Below are positions 1 through 7,494 of a stretch of 64,000 nt of DNA, piece by piece (the first letter of the stretch is position 1; each line of letters starts with the position of its first letter). The position numbers and the translations under genes were made by a program. This stretch comes from Amycolatopsis thailandensis (GTDB lineage: Bacteria > Actinomycetota > Actinomycetes > Mycobacteriales > Pseudonocardiaceae). The notes beneath the pieces were generated by a model. It saw only the letters and a program-made list of their open reading frames with translations, ran no database searches and was not told the origin of the DNA. Where the stretch lies: positions 1-64,000 of the forward strand of contig NZ_NMQT01000022.1 in assembly GCF_002234405.1 (NCBI RefSeq), given 5' to 3'.

Positions 1-417
1 CGGACGGTGTACAACCACCTCTGGGACCGGCCGTCCGAAGCCGCCGAGCGACGCAAAGCGTTGCTGTACAACGTTTCCACGGTGACCACGCTGGCGATCG
101 GGGTGGCGTGCATGTACGCGATCCTGTTCGTGCTCGCGCTGCTCGCGGCGGCCGTCCTGATCGACAGCGGCTATCTCGCTCAGACGCTCGGGCACCCGGT
201 CGGTGTGGGTTCGTACCTGAACCTGGTGTGGTTGTGCAGTTCGGTCGGCATCGTCGCCGGCGCCTTGGGATCGAGCCTGGAAGACGAAGAGACCGTGCGC
301 AGCGCGACCTACAGCCGCCGCGAGCAGGAACGCCAGGAACGAAACCAGCGCCGGCAAGAACACCGGAGTTCCACGAACAGGGATCCTTCCACGCAAAGCT
401 CGTCCGCGGACAAGTAA
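1..417 (+). CDS. Membrane protein, C-terminal part (5' end outside window)
   Basis: The reading frame is open from base 1 and stops at 417. The GTG at base 7 is only the first possible start in view, so the gene probably begins upstream of the window. The visible protein has two long hydrophobic segments (about residues 26-52 and 68-88) separated by a short polar loop. It ends in a highly charged tail rich in Arg, Glu and Gln that looks cytoplasmic. I recognise it only as a conserved actinobacterial membrane protein and assign no function. Confidence 0.6.
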   Translation, partial: RTVYNHLWDRPSEAAERRKALLYNVSTVTTLAIGVACMYAILFVLALLAAAVLIDSGYLAQTLGHPVGVGSYLNLVWLCSSVGIVAGALGSSLEDEETVRSATYSRREQERQERNQRRQEHRSSTNRDPSTQSSSADK

Positions 418-471
418 GTGAGCGGTCGCCAAGCTCGGCACGGCCAGGATTCGCACGAGCTGGACTGCCGG

Positions 472-1224
472 CTATCCGGTCTCGATGGAGCGATCCGCCG
501 GTATCCCGGCGGTGACGGAACGGACGAAGCGAGAGGCGACCTCGTGGAGTTTGGTGTTGTTGTGCTGGGATTCGGTGACGAGCAGCCTGAACGCCTCGTC
601 GGCCGAGACCTTGTGCACGGCCATGAGGATGCCTTTGGCCTGCTCGATCACGCCCCGGGTGCGCATCGCGTCTTCGAGTTGGAGGGCGAGCCTGCGGGTG
701 TCGCGATAACGGCGGGCGGTGCGGAGGCCGGAGGAGACGACTGTGGTGTACAGCTTCAGCAGTTCCGAATCACTGTCGCGGAAGCCGTGGTCGCCGAAGC
801 CGAAGAGGTTCAGTGCGCCGGAGAGCGTCTCGTCGATGTGCAGTGGCGCGGCGAGGTAGCTGCCGACTCCCAGTTTTCGCGCCGTGGTGGCGAAATCGGG
901 CCAGGCTCGGTCCGCGGTCGACACCGAGAGCCGGACGATCTCGCCGCTACGGGCCGCTTCCAGGCAGGGGCCGTCTCCGAGGGCGTACTGGACGCGATCG
1001 ATCTCGACGGCGCGGTCGTCGGTGCTGGCGGCGGTCCGCGGGCTGCCGGTGTGGATCGCGGTCACGCTGGCCAGGTCCGCGCCGGGGATCGCCCGCACCG
1101 CCTGGGCGCAGACGGCGTCGAGCAGTTCTTCGTCGCCCGCTTCCGTTTCCAGCGCCTCGGTCAGCGCGGCCAAGGCCGCGTTCACCTCGTCCAGGTGGCC
1201 GTTCACCGAGGATTCGTTCCGCAT
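472..1224 (-). CDS. GAF-ANTAR RNA-binding antiterminator
   Basis: A 250-residue protein. Residues about 25-165 resemble a GAF sensor domain (the GDGPCLEAARSGE and SYLAAPL stretches are typical of the GAF-ANTAR family). Residues about 170-235 form an ANTAR domain with the signature RGVIEQAKGILM, which in characterised members binds paired hexaloop hairpins and prevents transcription termination. The ATG at 1224 is chosen because an AAGGAAG ribosome site precedes it. The same frame stays open much further upstream, but that extension is low-complexity. The start lies inside the end of the DUF6292-like gene, so the two are probably cotranscribed and translationally coupled. The signal sensed by the GAF domain is unknown. 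Confidence 0.88.
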   Translation of the reverse strand: MRNESSVNGHLDEVNAALAALTEALETEAGDEELLDAVCAQAVRAIPGADLASVTAIHTGSPRTAASTDDRAVEIDRVQYALGDGPCLEAARSGEIVRLSVSTADRAWPDFATTARKLGVGSYLAAPLHIDETLSGALNLFGFGDHGFRDSDSELLKLYTTVVSSGLRTARRYRDTRRLALQLEDAMRTRGVIEQAKGILMAVHKVSADEAFRLLVTESQHNNTKLHEVASRFVRSVTAGIPADRSIETG

Positions 1225-1658
1225 GGTCTTCCTTTTGGTTCCGTCCCGCCGAGCGCCAGTTCGAGGTCGGCGTGGCCGGTGGCGTCGCGGAGCGACGGCG
1301 GCGTGAGCTGTCCGACGTAGCGGTCGCCCGCGCGAAGGGCGCGGACGAAGCGCGCGACCCTTGCCGCCGTCGGGGCGATGGTCTTCCCGCCGAGGTAGCA
1401 GACGACGATGAGATCCTCGCCGGAATGCGTTTCGATCGCGATCGCCCAGCCGTGGACCTCGTCCCAGAGCAGGGCGACGTCCCGGTCGGGGTGGCCGGGG
1501 AGCCTGCCGTCGAGGGCGACGTAGGCCGAGACGGGGCTGTCGTGGTCGACGACGCAGGATTCGGGGCCGATCCCGAGGGCGTCGGTGACTTCGGCGAGGT
1601 AGCCCCAGAGAGCGGCGAGAGCGGGGTGCCGGGCCGGCGCGAGGAGCGACGCGGTCAA
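1203..1658 (-). CDS. DUF6292-like conserved protein
   Basis: A 151-residue protein starting at a TTG with a good AAAGGA ribosome site seven bases upstream. It shows the features I associate with the actinobacterial DUF6292 family: an N-terminal helix (ALWGYLAEVTDALG), a strand containing AYVALDGR, a DVALLWDEVHGWAIAIE core, then VVCYLGG and a C-terminal helix ending around AGDRY. The fold is compact and cytoplasmic, with no signal peptide or membrane segment. Function is unknown. It overlaps the downstream GAF-ANTAR gene by 22 bases, suggesting joint expression. The hairpin at 1685-1721 separates it from the hsp20 gene. Confidence 0.75.
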   Translation of the reverse strand: MTASLLAPARHPALAALWGYLAEVTDALGIGPESCVVDHDSPVSAYVALDGRLPGHPDRDVALLWDEVHGWAIAIETHSGEDLIVVCYLGGKTIAPTAARVARFVRALRAGDRYVGQLTPPSLRDATGHADLELALGGTEPKGRPCGTNPR

Positions 1659-1684
1659 CGGGGTGTCCTTTCTTCCACGGCGGC

Positions 1685-1721
1685 CCGTGGTGGGACCGGC
1701 GATCGGCCGGTCCCACCACGG
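1685..1721 (-). terminator. Strong hairpin after hsp20
   Basis: A perfect 16-bp inverted repeat (CCGTGGTGGGACCGGC and its complement) with a 5-base loop starts ten bases past the hsp20 stop codon. There is no U-tract, which is common for actinobacterial terminators. It probably ends the hsp20 transcript and insulates the DUF6292-like/ANTAR pair. Confidence 0.75.
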
Positions 1722-1730
1722 ACGCGGCGC

Positions 1731-2171
1731 TCAGGCCCGGATTTCCTTGCGATTGGTCTCGGAACCGCTGATCTCGATGCGCCGCGGCTTGGCCTTCTCG
1801 GCGATCGGGATGCGCAGGGTCAGTACACCTGCTTCGTACCCGGCCGCGATGCGGTCGGTGTCGAGGGTGTCGCCGAGGAACAGTTGCCGGGAGAAGACCC
1901 CCAGCGGACGTTCGGAAACCTGCATCTGGACGTCTTTTCCGGGGGAGGGCCGTCGTTCGGCCTTGACCGTGAGGACGTTGCGCTCGACGTCCAGTTCGAT
2001 CGCGTCGGCGGCGACGCCGGGAAGGTCGAAGCAGACGACGAATTCGTCGCCGTCGCGGTAGGCGTCCATCGGCATCATGGCCGGTTTGGACCAGGTTCCC
2101 TGGTTCGCGGCGCCGAACACCTGCTGGGTGAGACGGTCCAACTCGCGGAACGGGTCGGTGCGCATCAACAT
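1731..2171 (-). CDS. Hsp20/alpha-crystallin small heat-shock protein
   Basis: A 146-residue small heat-shock protein and ATP-independent holdase. The N-terminal helix (MLMRTDPFRELDRLTQQ) is followed by an alpha-crystallin domain (residues about 40-130) with the FDLPGV motif, the ERNVLTVKAER strand and the conserved C-terminal A-G-V-L-T-L-R-I-P motif. The ATG at 2171 is preceded by AGGAGG; the longer frame to 2228 runs into the promoter and is rejected. Its divergent neighbour at 2273 is a RheA-like HSP18 regulator, and a RheA-type inverted repeat lies between them, so heat-shock repression of the Streptomyces albus hsp18 kind is likely. Confidence 0.95.
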   Translation of the reverse strand: MLMRTDPFRELDRLTQQVFGAANQGTWSKPAMMPMDAYRDGDEFVVCFDLPGVAADAIELDVERNVLTVKAERRPSPGKDVQMQVSERPLGVFSRQLFLGDTLDTDRIAAGYEAGVLTLRIPIAEKAKPRRIEISGSETNRKEIRA

Positions 2172-2227
2172 CGGGTTCCACCTCCTGGGTTCGTTGTCTG
2201 GTGTCAACACGCCCCTCTGTTCTAACA

Positions 2228-2246
2228 TGTCATCGAAGCGATGACA
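2228..2246. promoter_or_regulatory. RheA-type operator (perfect)
   Basis: The sequence TGTCATC-GAAGC-GATGACA is a perfect inverted repeat between divergent hsp20 and the regulator gene. It equals the operator reported for the RheA repressor of Streptomyces hsp18 (TGTCATC-N5-GATGACA, from memory). It lies 57 bases upstream of the hsp20 start and 27 bases upstream of the regulator start, placed to control both. Confidence 0.85.
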
Positions 2247-2253
2247 ACATCAG

Positions 2254-2272
2254 AGTCGTCGAAAGGATGACA
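2254..2272. promoter_or_regulatory. Second, imperfect RheA-type half-matching site
   Basis: AGTCGTC-GAAAG-GATGACA keeps one perfect arm and the same N5 spacer as the site at 2228 and is 26 bp away centre to centre. It overlaps the ribosome-binding region of the regulator gene, suggesting a second, weaker autoregulatory site. The left arm differs at two positions. Confidence 0.5.
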
Positions 2273-2884
2273 ATGGTCGAGGCTGACTTCACGCGCCGGT
2301 CGCGTGACCTGTACGAGGTGGTGACGGCTGCCCGTTCCAGCGCTGTCGAGCCGGTGACGCTCTTGGCCGCACTGGAGTCCTTACGGGTCCTACGAGAGGA
2401 GTTCGCCTCCTGGGAACCGGAACTGATCGAGGCGGCCCGCGCGGAAGGGGTCAGCTGGGCCCTGCTCGCCCCCGCGCTGGGAGTCGCCAGCCGTCAGGCG
2501 GCGGAACGCCGGTTCCTGCGGCTGAGGCCGTCCGACGGGGGCGAGCGGACGGGAGAGGCGAGGGTGGACGCCGAACGTGACCGTCGCGCGGGCGATCGAG
2601 CTGTCGCGGAATGGGCTCGGCGCAATTCGGCGATGTTGCGGCAGGTGGCCGGACAAGCCGGCGCGGTGGAAGGACTGAGCGCGGAAGGCAGGAAGAGCGC
2701 CGACAAGCTCAACATGGCACTCGGCGAAAACGACGTGGCCGATCTCCTGACTCCACTGGCGGACATGCGAGACCACCTGACGGCCGATCATCTCCACCTC
2801 GCCGATCGCCTCGGCGCGATCAGTGAACACACCGGGCAAGTACGGCAAGACGCCCTGGACAGTCGTCGGCGATCCGCGACCTGA
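2273..2884 (+). CDS. RheA-like HSP18 transcriptional regulator
   Basis: A 203-residue protein. The ATG at 2273 is preferred over 2267 because GAAAGG lies six bases upstream of it. A helical N-terminus (about 1-60) leads into a stretch EGVSWALLAPALGVASRQAAERRFLRLRP that reads as a helix-turn-helix. A charged linker and a long amphipathic helical C-terminus follow. This matches the actinobacterial proteins annotated as HSP18 transcriptional regulator, known from the RheA thermosensing repressor of Streptomyces. The divergent hsp20 gene and two operator-like repeats support a role as its repressor and autoregulator. Confidence 0.75.
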   Translation: MVEADFTRRSRDLYEVVTAARSSAVEPVTLLAALESLRVLREEFASWEPELIEAARAEGVSWALLAPALGVASRQAAERRFLRLRPSDGGERTGEARVDAERDRRAGDRAVAEWARRNSAMLRQVAGQAGAVEGLSAEGRKSADKLNMALGENDVADLLTPLADMRDHLTADHLHLADRLGAISEHTGQVRQDALDSRRRSAT

Positions 2885-3175
2885 CACTCGTCATCGCGGC
2901 GAGACCACAGGCCGGTGCGTGGGGTTCCCCTGGAGAGCGGGCGGGTGCGTGGCGGGCCGCCGATGTGGCGCACCAACGACCACGGGACACGCCAGCTGCT
3001 CGACGCGGTGGCGGCGGCCGGGGTGTCACGGGGCGTGACTCTTTCCTCCGTCGCCGCCCATACACGAGAAGGTCTCCGAAGACCCTGATGTGGTGGGCGG
3101 ACGTATTCAGGCCGGTACAGAACGGCCCGCGTGTTTCGCGGGCCACTGTCTCTCCGGACGACATGCCGATCCGAG
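2885..3175. other. Intergenic region with hairpins, no gene seen
   Basis: No frame here has convincing protein features. It contains a 6-bp repeat GTCACG-GGG-CGTGAC followed by a T-rich stretch (3025-3046), a possible end for the regulator transcript. It also contains the GC-rich hairpin at 3124-3144. Confidence 0.5.
3124..3144 (-). terminator. Hairpin after the hydrolase gene
   Basis: A perfect 8-bp stem GGCCCGCG/CGCGGGCC with a 5-base loop lies 32 bases past the hydrolase stop codon on the minus strand. It lacks a U-tract. It probably marks the end of the prenyltransferase/cyclase/hydrolase transcript and could act in both directions. Confidence 0.5.
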
Positions 3176-4108
3176 TCAACCGAGCCAGTCCGAGATCCGT
3201 TGACCGCGTTCGCCCGGTTCGCCCGCGAGATGTTTGGTGAGGAATTCGATGCTCTGCGCGCAGATCGCCGGCAGGTGGGTGGTGAGCGCGTCATGATGAG
3301 TCCCGGGATACTCGTGTTTCTCCTTGACTCCGGGCAAGTTGTCGAACATCGCTCGTGCGTCGTGGAGTCCGGACAGCTCGTCGGACTCGGTCAGTGCCAG
3401 CATGGTGGGCGCGGTGATCCGCGGCGCATGGGCCGCGACCTCCGCGGCGATCACGTTGTCCAATGAGGACAGTGTGATTTCGTTGCGATAACCGGGCACG
3501 TTCTCCGCGAGCCCGGTCACGGTGGCGAGCACCCGGTCATCCCGGAACCCCGCGATCTCCGTCGAATCGCCCCGAGCGGCCAGCGGGATCCGGGCCGGGG
3601 GTTCACCGGCCGCCCGTGCCAGCCTGTCGTCGTGCAGCCGGCGAAGCAGTTCGATGCGCGCTTCCCCGGTGTAGAGCGACGAACGCAGCGCCAGGCCGCT
3701 GACCGGTGGCGCGATGGCGGCCACCGCCGCGACACGCCAGTCGAAGGCCGCGGTGTACAGGCAGTTGACCGCTCCCATGCTCATCCCCCAGAGACCGAGG
3801 CGGTCGCCGTCGATGTCGTCCCGGCGTTCCAGCGCGGTGAGCGCGTGCCGGAGGTCGAGGCTCTGCCGCCAGGGGTCGACCTCGCGGCGCGGTTCGCCTT
3901 CGCTATGCCCGAAGTTCCGGTGGTCGTATCCCAGAACGCCCAGGCCGGCCGCGGTGAACCAGGGAGCCAGCGGCCAGAACATGCGGGCGAGGTCACCCAT
4001 CCCCGGCTGCAGCACCACGACCGGAGCGGGGGCGGGGGAGTCGGGGAGGAACAGCCGCCCGCGCAGCCGGGCGCCTCCTTCACCGATGAATTCGACATTC
4101 TCCGGCAT
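3176..4108 (-). CDS. Alpha/beta hydrolase of the prenyl-cyclase operon
   Basis: A 310-residue alpha/beta hydrolase. The GMSMG nucleophile elbow places the catalytic serine at residue 110, the LTESDEL strand supplies a likely acid near residue 243, and GTHHDA near residue 270 supplies the histidine. An N-terminal lid-like sequence and QPGMGD resemble dienelactone-hydrolase/peptidase-like esterases. It is soluble, with no signal peptide. Its ATG overlaps the stop of the membrane cyclase by one base (TGATG), so it is the third gene of a coupled operon. In that context it may release, hydrolyse or rearrange a prenylated product, but no substrate can be read from the sequence. Confidence 0.8.
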   Translation of the reverse strand: MPENVEFIGEGGARLRGRLFLPDSPAPAPVVVLQPGMGDLARMFWPLAPWFTAAGLGVLGYDHRNFGHSEGEPRREVDPWRQSLDLRHALTALERRDDIDGDRLGLWGMSMGAVNCLYTAAFDWRVAAVAAIAPPVSGLALRSSLYTGEARIELLRRLHDDRLARAAGEPPARIPLAARGDSTEIAGFRDDRVLATVTGLAENVPGYRNEITLSSLDNVIAAEVAAHAPRITAPTMLALTESDELSGLHDARAMFDNLPGVKEKHEYPGTHHDALTTHLPAICAQSIEFLTKHLAGEPGERGQRISDWLG

Positions 4109-4884
4109 CAGGATCCTTTCGCGGGTGGGCCGGCCGGCTGGGGGCTCGGCGCGGGCGGCGCCGTGAGCGGTTCCGCGCGTTTCTCCGCGCGCTTCTTGCG
4201 GTTGAAGAGGACCAGGTAGCCGACGTCCAGTGCGGCGGACAGCAGCGCCATGCTGAGCAGGAAGTAGCTTTCGGGGTAGTGCAACAGCATGAAGACGGTC
4301 ATCACAGCGCTGCCCGCCGTGCGCAGGTAGCCGAAGGCCGTGGAGAACAACGCGGTCGGCATGTCGGGACGGAGCGCCAGCGTGTAATAGAGGACAGAGA
4401 TGAACAGCTGCGCGATGTAGGCCGAAACAGCCCCCATCCCGTTGTCGAGACCTTGGTTGATGAGCGTCGTGTATAGCACCGCGAAGACGACCGCGGTGAC
4501 CAGCAGCTGCACGGCGACGGATCCACGGCCGCGAGGGTCACGTAGTTGCTTGCGGCCATGGCGGAGAACCAGGACGAAGATGACCAGGTCGAGGAGGAAC
4601 CAGCCGCGGATCGCCCAGGTGAACGCCATGCCGAGATCGACTTCGAAGAGCCACGCCCAAGCGAACTCCCAGGCGAGGTTGCTGCACGCGGCGACGATGG
4701 GCATTTCGACGAAGCGATTTCGCAGACTGTTGCGCAGCAGGAGCAGATAGGCCATTCCCCAGAGCACGCAGCCGAGACTGAACAGGCCGATCTGCAGCGT
4801 CGAGTACGGAACACACGCGATGTCCACGACATTGACGAAGTTCGCCGGATCGTTGCCGCACGGGTCGGTAAGTCGAGTGTTCAC
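4108..4884 (-). CDS. PaxB/Pyr4-like integral-membrane terpene cyclase (candidate)
   Basis: A 258-residue protein with about seven hydrophobic segments and a short charged tail. It fits the family of small membrane terpene cyclases known from fungal indole-diterpene and meroterpenoid pathways (PaxB, Pyr4) and from bacterial DmtA1 of drimentine biosynthesis. N69-L-A-W-E73-F matches the conserved motif with an essential glutamate, and D220 in ALDVGYLVLF matches the essential aspartate of the last segment. In these enzymes the two acidic residues protonate an epoxide or alkene to start cyclisation. Upstream, the UbiA prenyltransferase overlaps by 4 bases (ATGA); downstream, the hydrolase overlaps by one. 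The context strongly supports cyclisation of a prenyl chain. Confidence 0.72.
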   Translation of the reverse strand: MNTRLTDPCGNDPANFVNVVDIACVPYSTLQIGLFSLGCVLWGMAYLLLLRNSLRNRFVEMPIVAACSNLAWEFAWAWLFEVDLGMAFTWAIRGWFLLDLVIFVLVLRHGRKQLRDPRGRGSVAVQLLVTAVVFAVLYTTLINQGLDNGMGAVSAYIAQLFISVLYYTLALRPDMPTALFSTAFGYLRTAGSAVMTVFMLLHYPESYFLLSMALLSAALDVGYLVLFNRKKRAEKRAEPLTAPPAPSPQPAGPPAKGS

Positions 4885-5912
4885 GGCAACCCCTTTGCGC
4901 AGTGGTGGGCGGGAATTTCATGGTGTTGTCGCAGTACGCGCTGGGTCACGACGGTGACGACGCTCAGGACGACGGCGACCGCGACCACCAGTGGCGTCGG
5001 AAAGCCGAGTGTGCAGGGCGAGGCCGCGAGAGCCAACCTGGCCACGACCAAGACGGAGTGCGAGCGCAAGGCGGTCTCGGGTGAGAACTGGTCCGCGATC
5101 CGGTGAAGTCCGCTCAAGACCACGATTCCGAGCGAGAGTGCGATGCCGCCGAGGACCCAGAAGCCCGGTCCGCCCCGGGTGTGCCAGCCGACGGCCACGA
5201 CGAGGACGGCGCTTGCCCCGTAGAGCGCGATCGCCGCGCGCGCGGCGATTTTGAGTCCGTGCCGGACGGGAACGGTTCCGTAGCCGCCGGAGCGATCGCC
5301 GACCACGTCACGCATCGCGCCGATCAGGTTCGTGGAGGTGTCATGCAGGAGGAACGCGGCCGCGAGTGCCAGAACCGTGCCAGGGAGGGCGAGTTCGCCG
5401 GTGACCGTCGTGGCACCGAGTCCGCAGGCGAAAGCCGACAGGAGACCGCGTACGAGGTTCCCGAGGATGCCCCGGCTCTTGAAGAGCGCGCTGTAGGACC
5501 AGATACCCGCGCAGATCGCCACCGCGATCACCGCCGCGGCGGGAGTCGCGAGCCAGGCGAACGTCACACTGACGACCAGCAGCACGATACCGGCCGAAAG
5601 CGCTTCCTTGGGGGACAGTCGACCGGAGGGAATGGGCCGCTGCGGCTTGGCGATCGCGTCGAGTTCCCGGTCCAGGAAATCGCCGAGGTAGTGAGCCGCC
5701 AGCCAGCCCGCGGTGACACTGGCCCAGGCGAAAGCGACGAGCCCGACCGGGACGGTCGCATGCCCGGCCGCGGCGGTTCCGGCACCGGCGACGGCGATCG
5801 ACCCGGGATACCAGAGCGTATAGACACGCCACGTCTGAACGTGGGCGAACAGCCGGGAGCGCGCTGTCCAGAACGACCGGTGAAAGGACGGAGCGATCGG
5901 GAAGAGGGACAT
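4881..5912 (-). CDS. UbiA-family membrane prenyltransferase
   Basis: A 343-residue polytopic protein starting at ATG 5912; a GTG four codons upstream is possible but has no better ribosome site. The first aspartate motif is G-D78-FL-D81-REL-D85 followed by KPQRPIPSG, and the second is RDVVGDRSGGYGT, both characteristic of UbiA transferases that move a polyprenyl group from its diphosphate onto an acceptor. Nine or so membrane helices are visible. The overall look is closer to geranylgeranylglyceryl-phosphate/indole-type transferases than to UbiA or MenA proper. It is the first gene of the operon with the PaxB-like cyclase and hydrolase, arguing for a meroterpenoid or terpenoid-lipid product rather than quinone synthesis. 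Confidence 0.85.
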   Translation of the reverse strand: MSLFPIAPSFHRSFWTARSRLFAHVQTWRVYTLWYPGSIAVAGAGTAAAGHATVPVGLVAFAWASVTAGWLAAHYLGDFLDRELDAIAKPQRPIPSGRLSPKEALSAGIVLLVVSVTFAWLATPAAAVIAVAICAGIWSYSALFKSRGILGNLVRGLLSAFACGLGATTVTGELALPGTVLALAAAFLLHDTSTNLIGAMRDVVGDRSGGYGTVPVRHGLKIAARAAIALYGASAVLVVAVGWHTRGGPGFWVLGGIALSLGIVVLSGLHRIADQFSPETALRSHSVLVVARLALAASPCTLGFPTPLVVAVAVVLSVVTVVTQRVLRQHHEIPAHHCAKGLP

Positions 5913-6400
5913 GACAGGCACCACCGAGTCGGTGTGGAGAACCGGTTCGTGAGGAACTTCGTGGTCTTCGGGGCCGGTCGGATCGACCGGGGGACTCGGA
6001 CGTTAGCCGACTGGGAGGTGCCGCGACCCGAAGTGTTTCATCGTGTGGAACGCGTCGCCGGGCGGACCAGGATCAGCCCCGTTCAAGGTGATGTGCGGAG
6101 TAGCGGTCGTCGCACGGGTGAGGAATCGAGACCGGGACGCGACGCTCCTGCGGGATCGGTGTCGGCGCGGGAGACGATGCTGGGAACGGAGCGTTCCCAG
6201 CACGCGCGGGAACGTGAAAGGGCCGCATTCGTCAACCGCATGCCCGCCGCCCTGCTGTACCCGCACCCACGACGCACCGGAGTATCGGCTCTTCGCTGAC
6301 CCGGGCCGGGCCTGCCCCTGACACCGTGATCTCGGAGGAAGATGGTTCATCACCTCACCTCGTATCGGGTCAGCACCACGCCGCCGATGTCCATACGCGG
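5913..6400. other. Non-coding region upstream of the prenyltransferase operon
   Basis: No frame gives a credible protein. The region must hold the promoter of the prenyltransferase operon. It contains the perfect repeat at 6178-6202 and another GGGAAC copy just to its right. Nothing else is recognised. Confidence 0.6.
6178..6202. promoter_or_regulatory. Perfect 11-bp inverted repeat (operator or terminator)
   Basis: TGCTGGGAACG-GAG-CGTTCCCAGCA is fully symmetrical and is followed nine bases later by another GGGAAC. It lies about 270 bases upstream of the prenyltransferase start and about 200 bases past the end of the small ANTAR gene. The triple GGGAAC/GTTCCC arrangement favours a protein-binding site over a plain terminator; no U-tract is present. 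Confidence 0.45.
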
Positions 6401-6655
6401 CTACTTTTCGAAGGCGCCGAAGATGCGTAGCCGGACTTCGCGCCGAATTCGTCGCGCGGTGTCCTCATCGACAGTCGTGAGGACAGTGCGGGTTCCGGAA
6501 GCGACGATGACGTCGGCGACGTCATGGAGCGTGACCTGGGTGTGTCGAGAAACCTCGCGAAGCGCAGCAAAAGCCTGTTCGGCATCGCAAGTGCACATCA
6601 GCATGATCATGCCCTTGGCCTGCTCGATCAGTCCGGACGGGTCGGGTCTGTGCAT
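6401..6655 (-). CDS. Small ANTAR-domain protein
   Basis: An 84-residue protein almost entirely made of an ANTAR RNA-binding domain: SGLIEQAKGMIMLMCTCDAE followed by a second and third helix (AFAALREVSRHTQVTLHDVAD). No sensor domain precedes it. The ATG at 6655 gives MHRPDPSG, matching the short form of this family. No good ribosome site is visible there, and the frame remains open upstream to 6922 through a low-complexity Arg-rich stretch I consider non-coding. A start in another frame just upstream (MAETQES) hints at a frameshift near the N-terminus. Likely an antiterminator or a decaying copy. Confidence 0.65.
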   Translation of the reverse strand: MHRPDPSGLIEQAKGMIMLMCTCDAEQAFAALREVSRHTQVTLHDVADVIVASGTRTVLTTVDEDTARRIRREVRLRIFGAFEK

Positions 6656-7083
6656 TGCGGGATTCTTGCGTCTCAGCCATCGCGACCACCGCCGTCGCCG
6701 GAAATCATGCCCTTTCTTCCAGCGATCCGGCGAAGAAAGGGCTGCCTGCCGGCCGCCGGGATGGGCCGACCTCGTCCGGGCGGTCTTCTTCACCGAGCGC
6801 AAGAAACTCCTCGACGAATCAGGCCGAATCCTCCTGCGGGTGCCCCCGGCGCGGTTCAAACAAGTAGCGAGGGGCGGCTTCGAGCCTCGTGGCGATCTTG
6901 TCGCCGTTCGAAGGGCCACCACGATGCCAACCTCAGCTTGTAGCCCACTGACCGCGCTCCAGCGCCAGTTTTCGCTCCGGACGTCACTCGCTCGTTTCGA
7001 CGCCGCGCTCGGCGCCCGGCGTCGCGACGCATGAACAGCTCAGCGAGACCCTCGGCAGTCGTGACTACACGCGCCACGACGAG
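6656..7083. other. Non-coding region with hairpin
   Basis: No credible gene. It contains the repeat at 6709-6742 and, toward its right end, in-frame codons that look like the lost N-terminus of the STAS fragment at 7084. Confidence 0.5.
6709..6742. repeat. 11-bp inverted repeat upstream of the small ANTAR gene
   Basis: GCCCTTTCTTC and GAAGAAAGGGC form a perfect stem with a 12-base loop, just upstream of the ANTAR gene on the minus strand. It could be an attenuator-type hairpin in its leader or a terminator from the right. Only the symmetry is certain. Confidence 0.4.
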
Positions 7084-7329
7084 GTGCTCGCTCTCGGCCC
7101 GCCGGCCCTCATCGTCGATGCCGCCGACGTCACCTTCTGCTCTGCCCGCGCGCTAACTGTGCTGCTCACCGTCGGAAGCGACGCGCACGCGGCCGGGGTT
7201 CCGTTCGCGCTCGTCGCCCGTCGGCGAGCGCTGCTTCGGCCACTCGCCAGGCTCGATCTGCACCGGGTCCTGCGGGTCCACCCCACCCTCGAAGACGCCC
7301 TGCGCGGACTGGACACCAGCAGGCCCTGA
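7084..7329 (+). pseudogene. STAS-domain fragment
   Basis: The 81 codons from GTG 7084 encode the second half of a STAS (anti-sigma-factor antagonist) domain: ALIVDAADVTFCSARALTVLL carries the strand and loop in which the regulatory Ser/Thr normally lies, then FALVARRRALLRPL and VLRVHPTLEDALRGL. The first strand and helix, about 25-30 residues, are missing. Upstream codons in this frame read VATHEQLSETLG, but no ATG, GTG or TTG occurs between the stop at 6949-6951 and 7084. It is therefore a truncated or decayed gene, or a very short STAS protein. Confidence 0.55.
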
Positions 7330-7494
7330 CCACCCGGAGAAGAAGCGGCATCACGTCCTCTAGTGCGCTGCTGCGGGCTCGAATGGAGGACGACGTCTCC
7401 GCCGCGGCGAAAGATCACCGCCACCTGGGGCGAGCACCCGCTGTTTTTGGCAAGATCAAGAAGGCAGACTGAGTTCGGTCGGGAGGTGATGGGG

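Noticed and set aside
472..2181. A single 569-codon minus-strand frame covering the ANTAR, DUF6292-like and hsp20 region
   Set aside because: Only its last 250 codons (from ATG 1224) resemble a protein family; the rest is Arg/Pro-rich and antisense or out of frame to the hsp20 and DUF6292-like genes, which have their own ribosome sites.
418..2225. Long plus-strand frames opposite the ANTAR/Hsp20 genes
   Set aside because: High-GC antisense shadows with Arg/Gly/Val-rich composition and no recognisable domains.
3176..5912. Interpretation as a menaquinone/ubiquinone synthesis operon because of the UbiA protein
   Set aside because: No other quinone genes are present and the coupled PaxB-like cyclase points to terpenoid chemistry.
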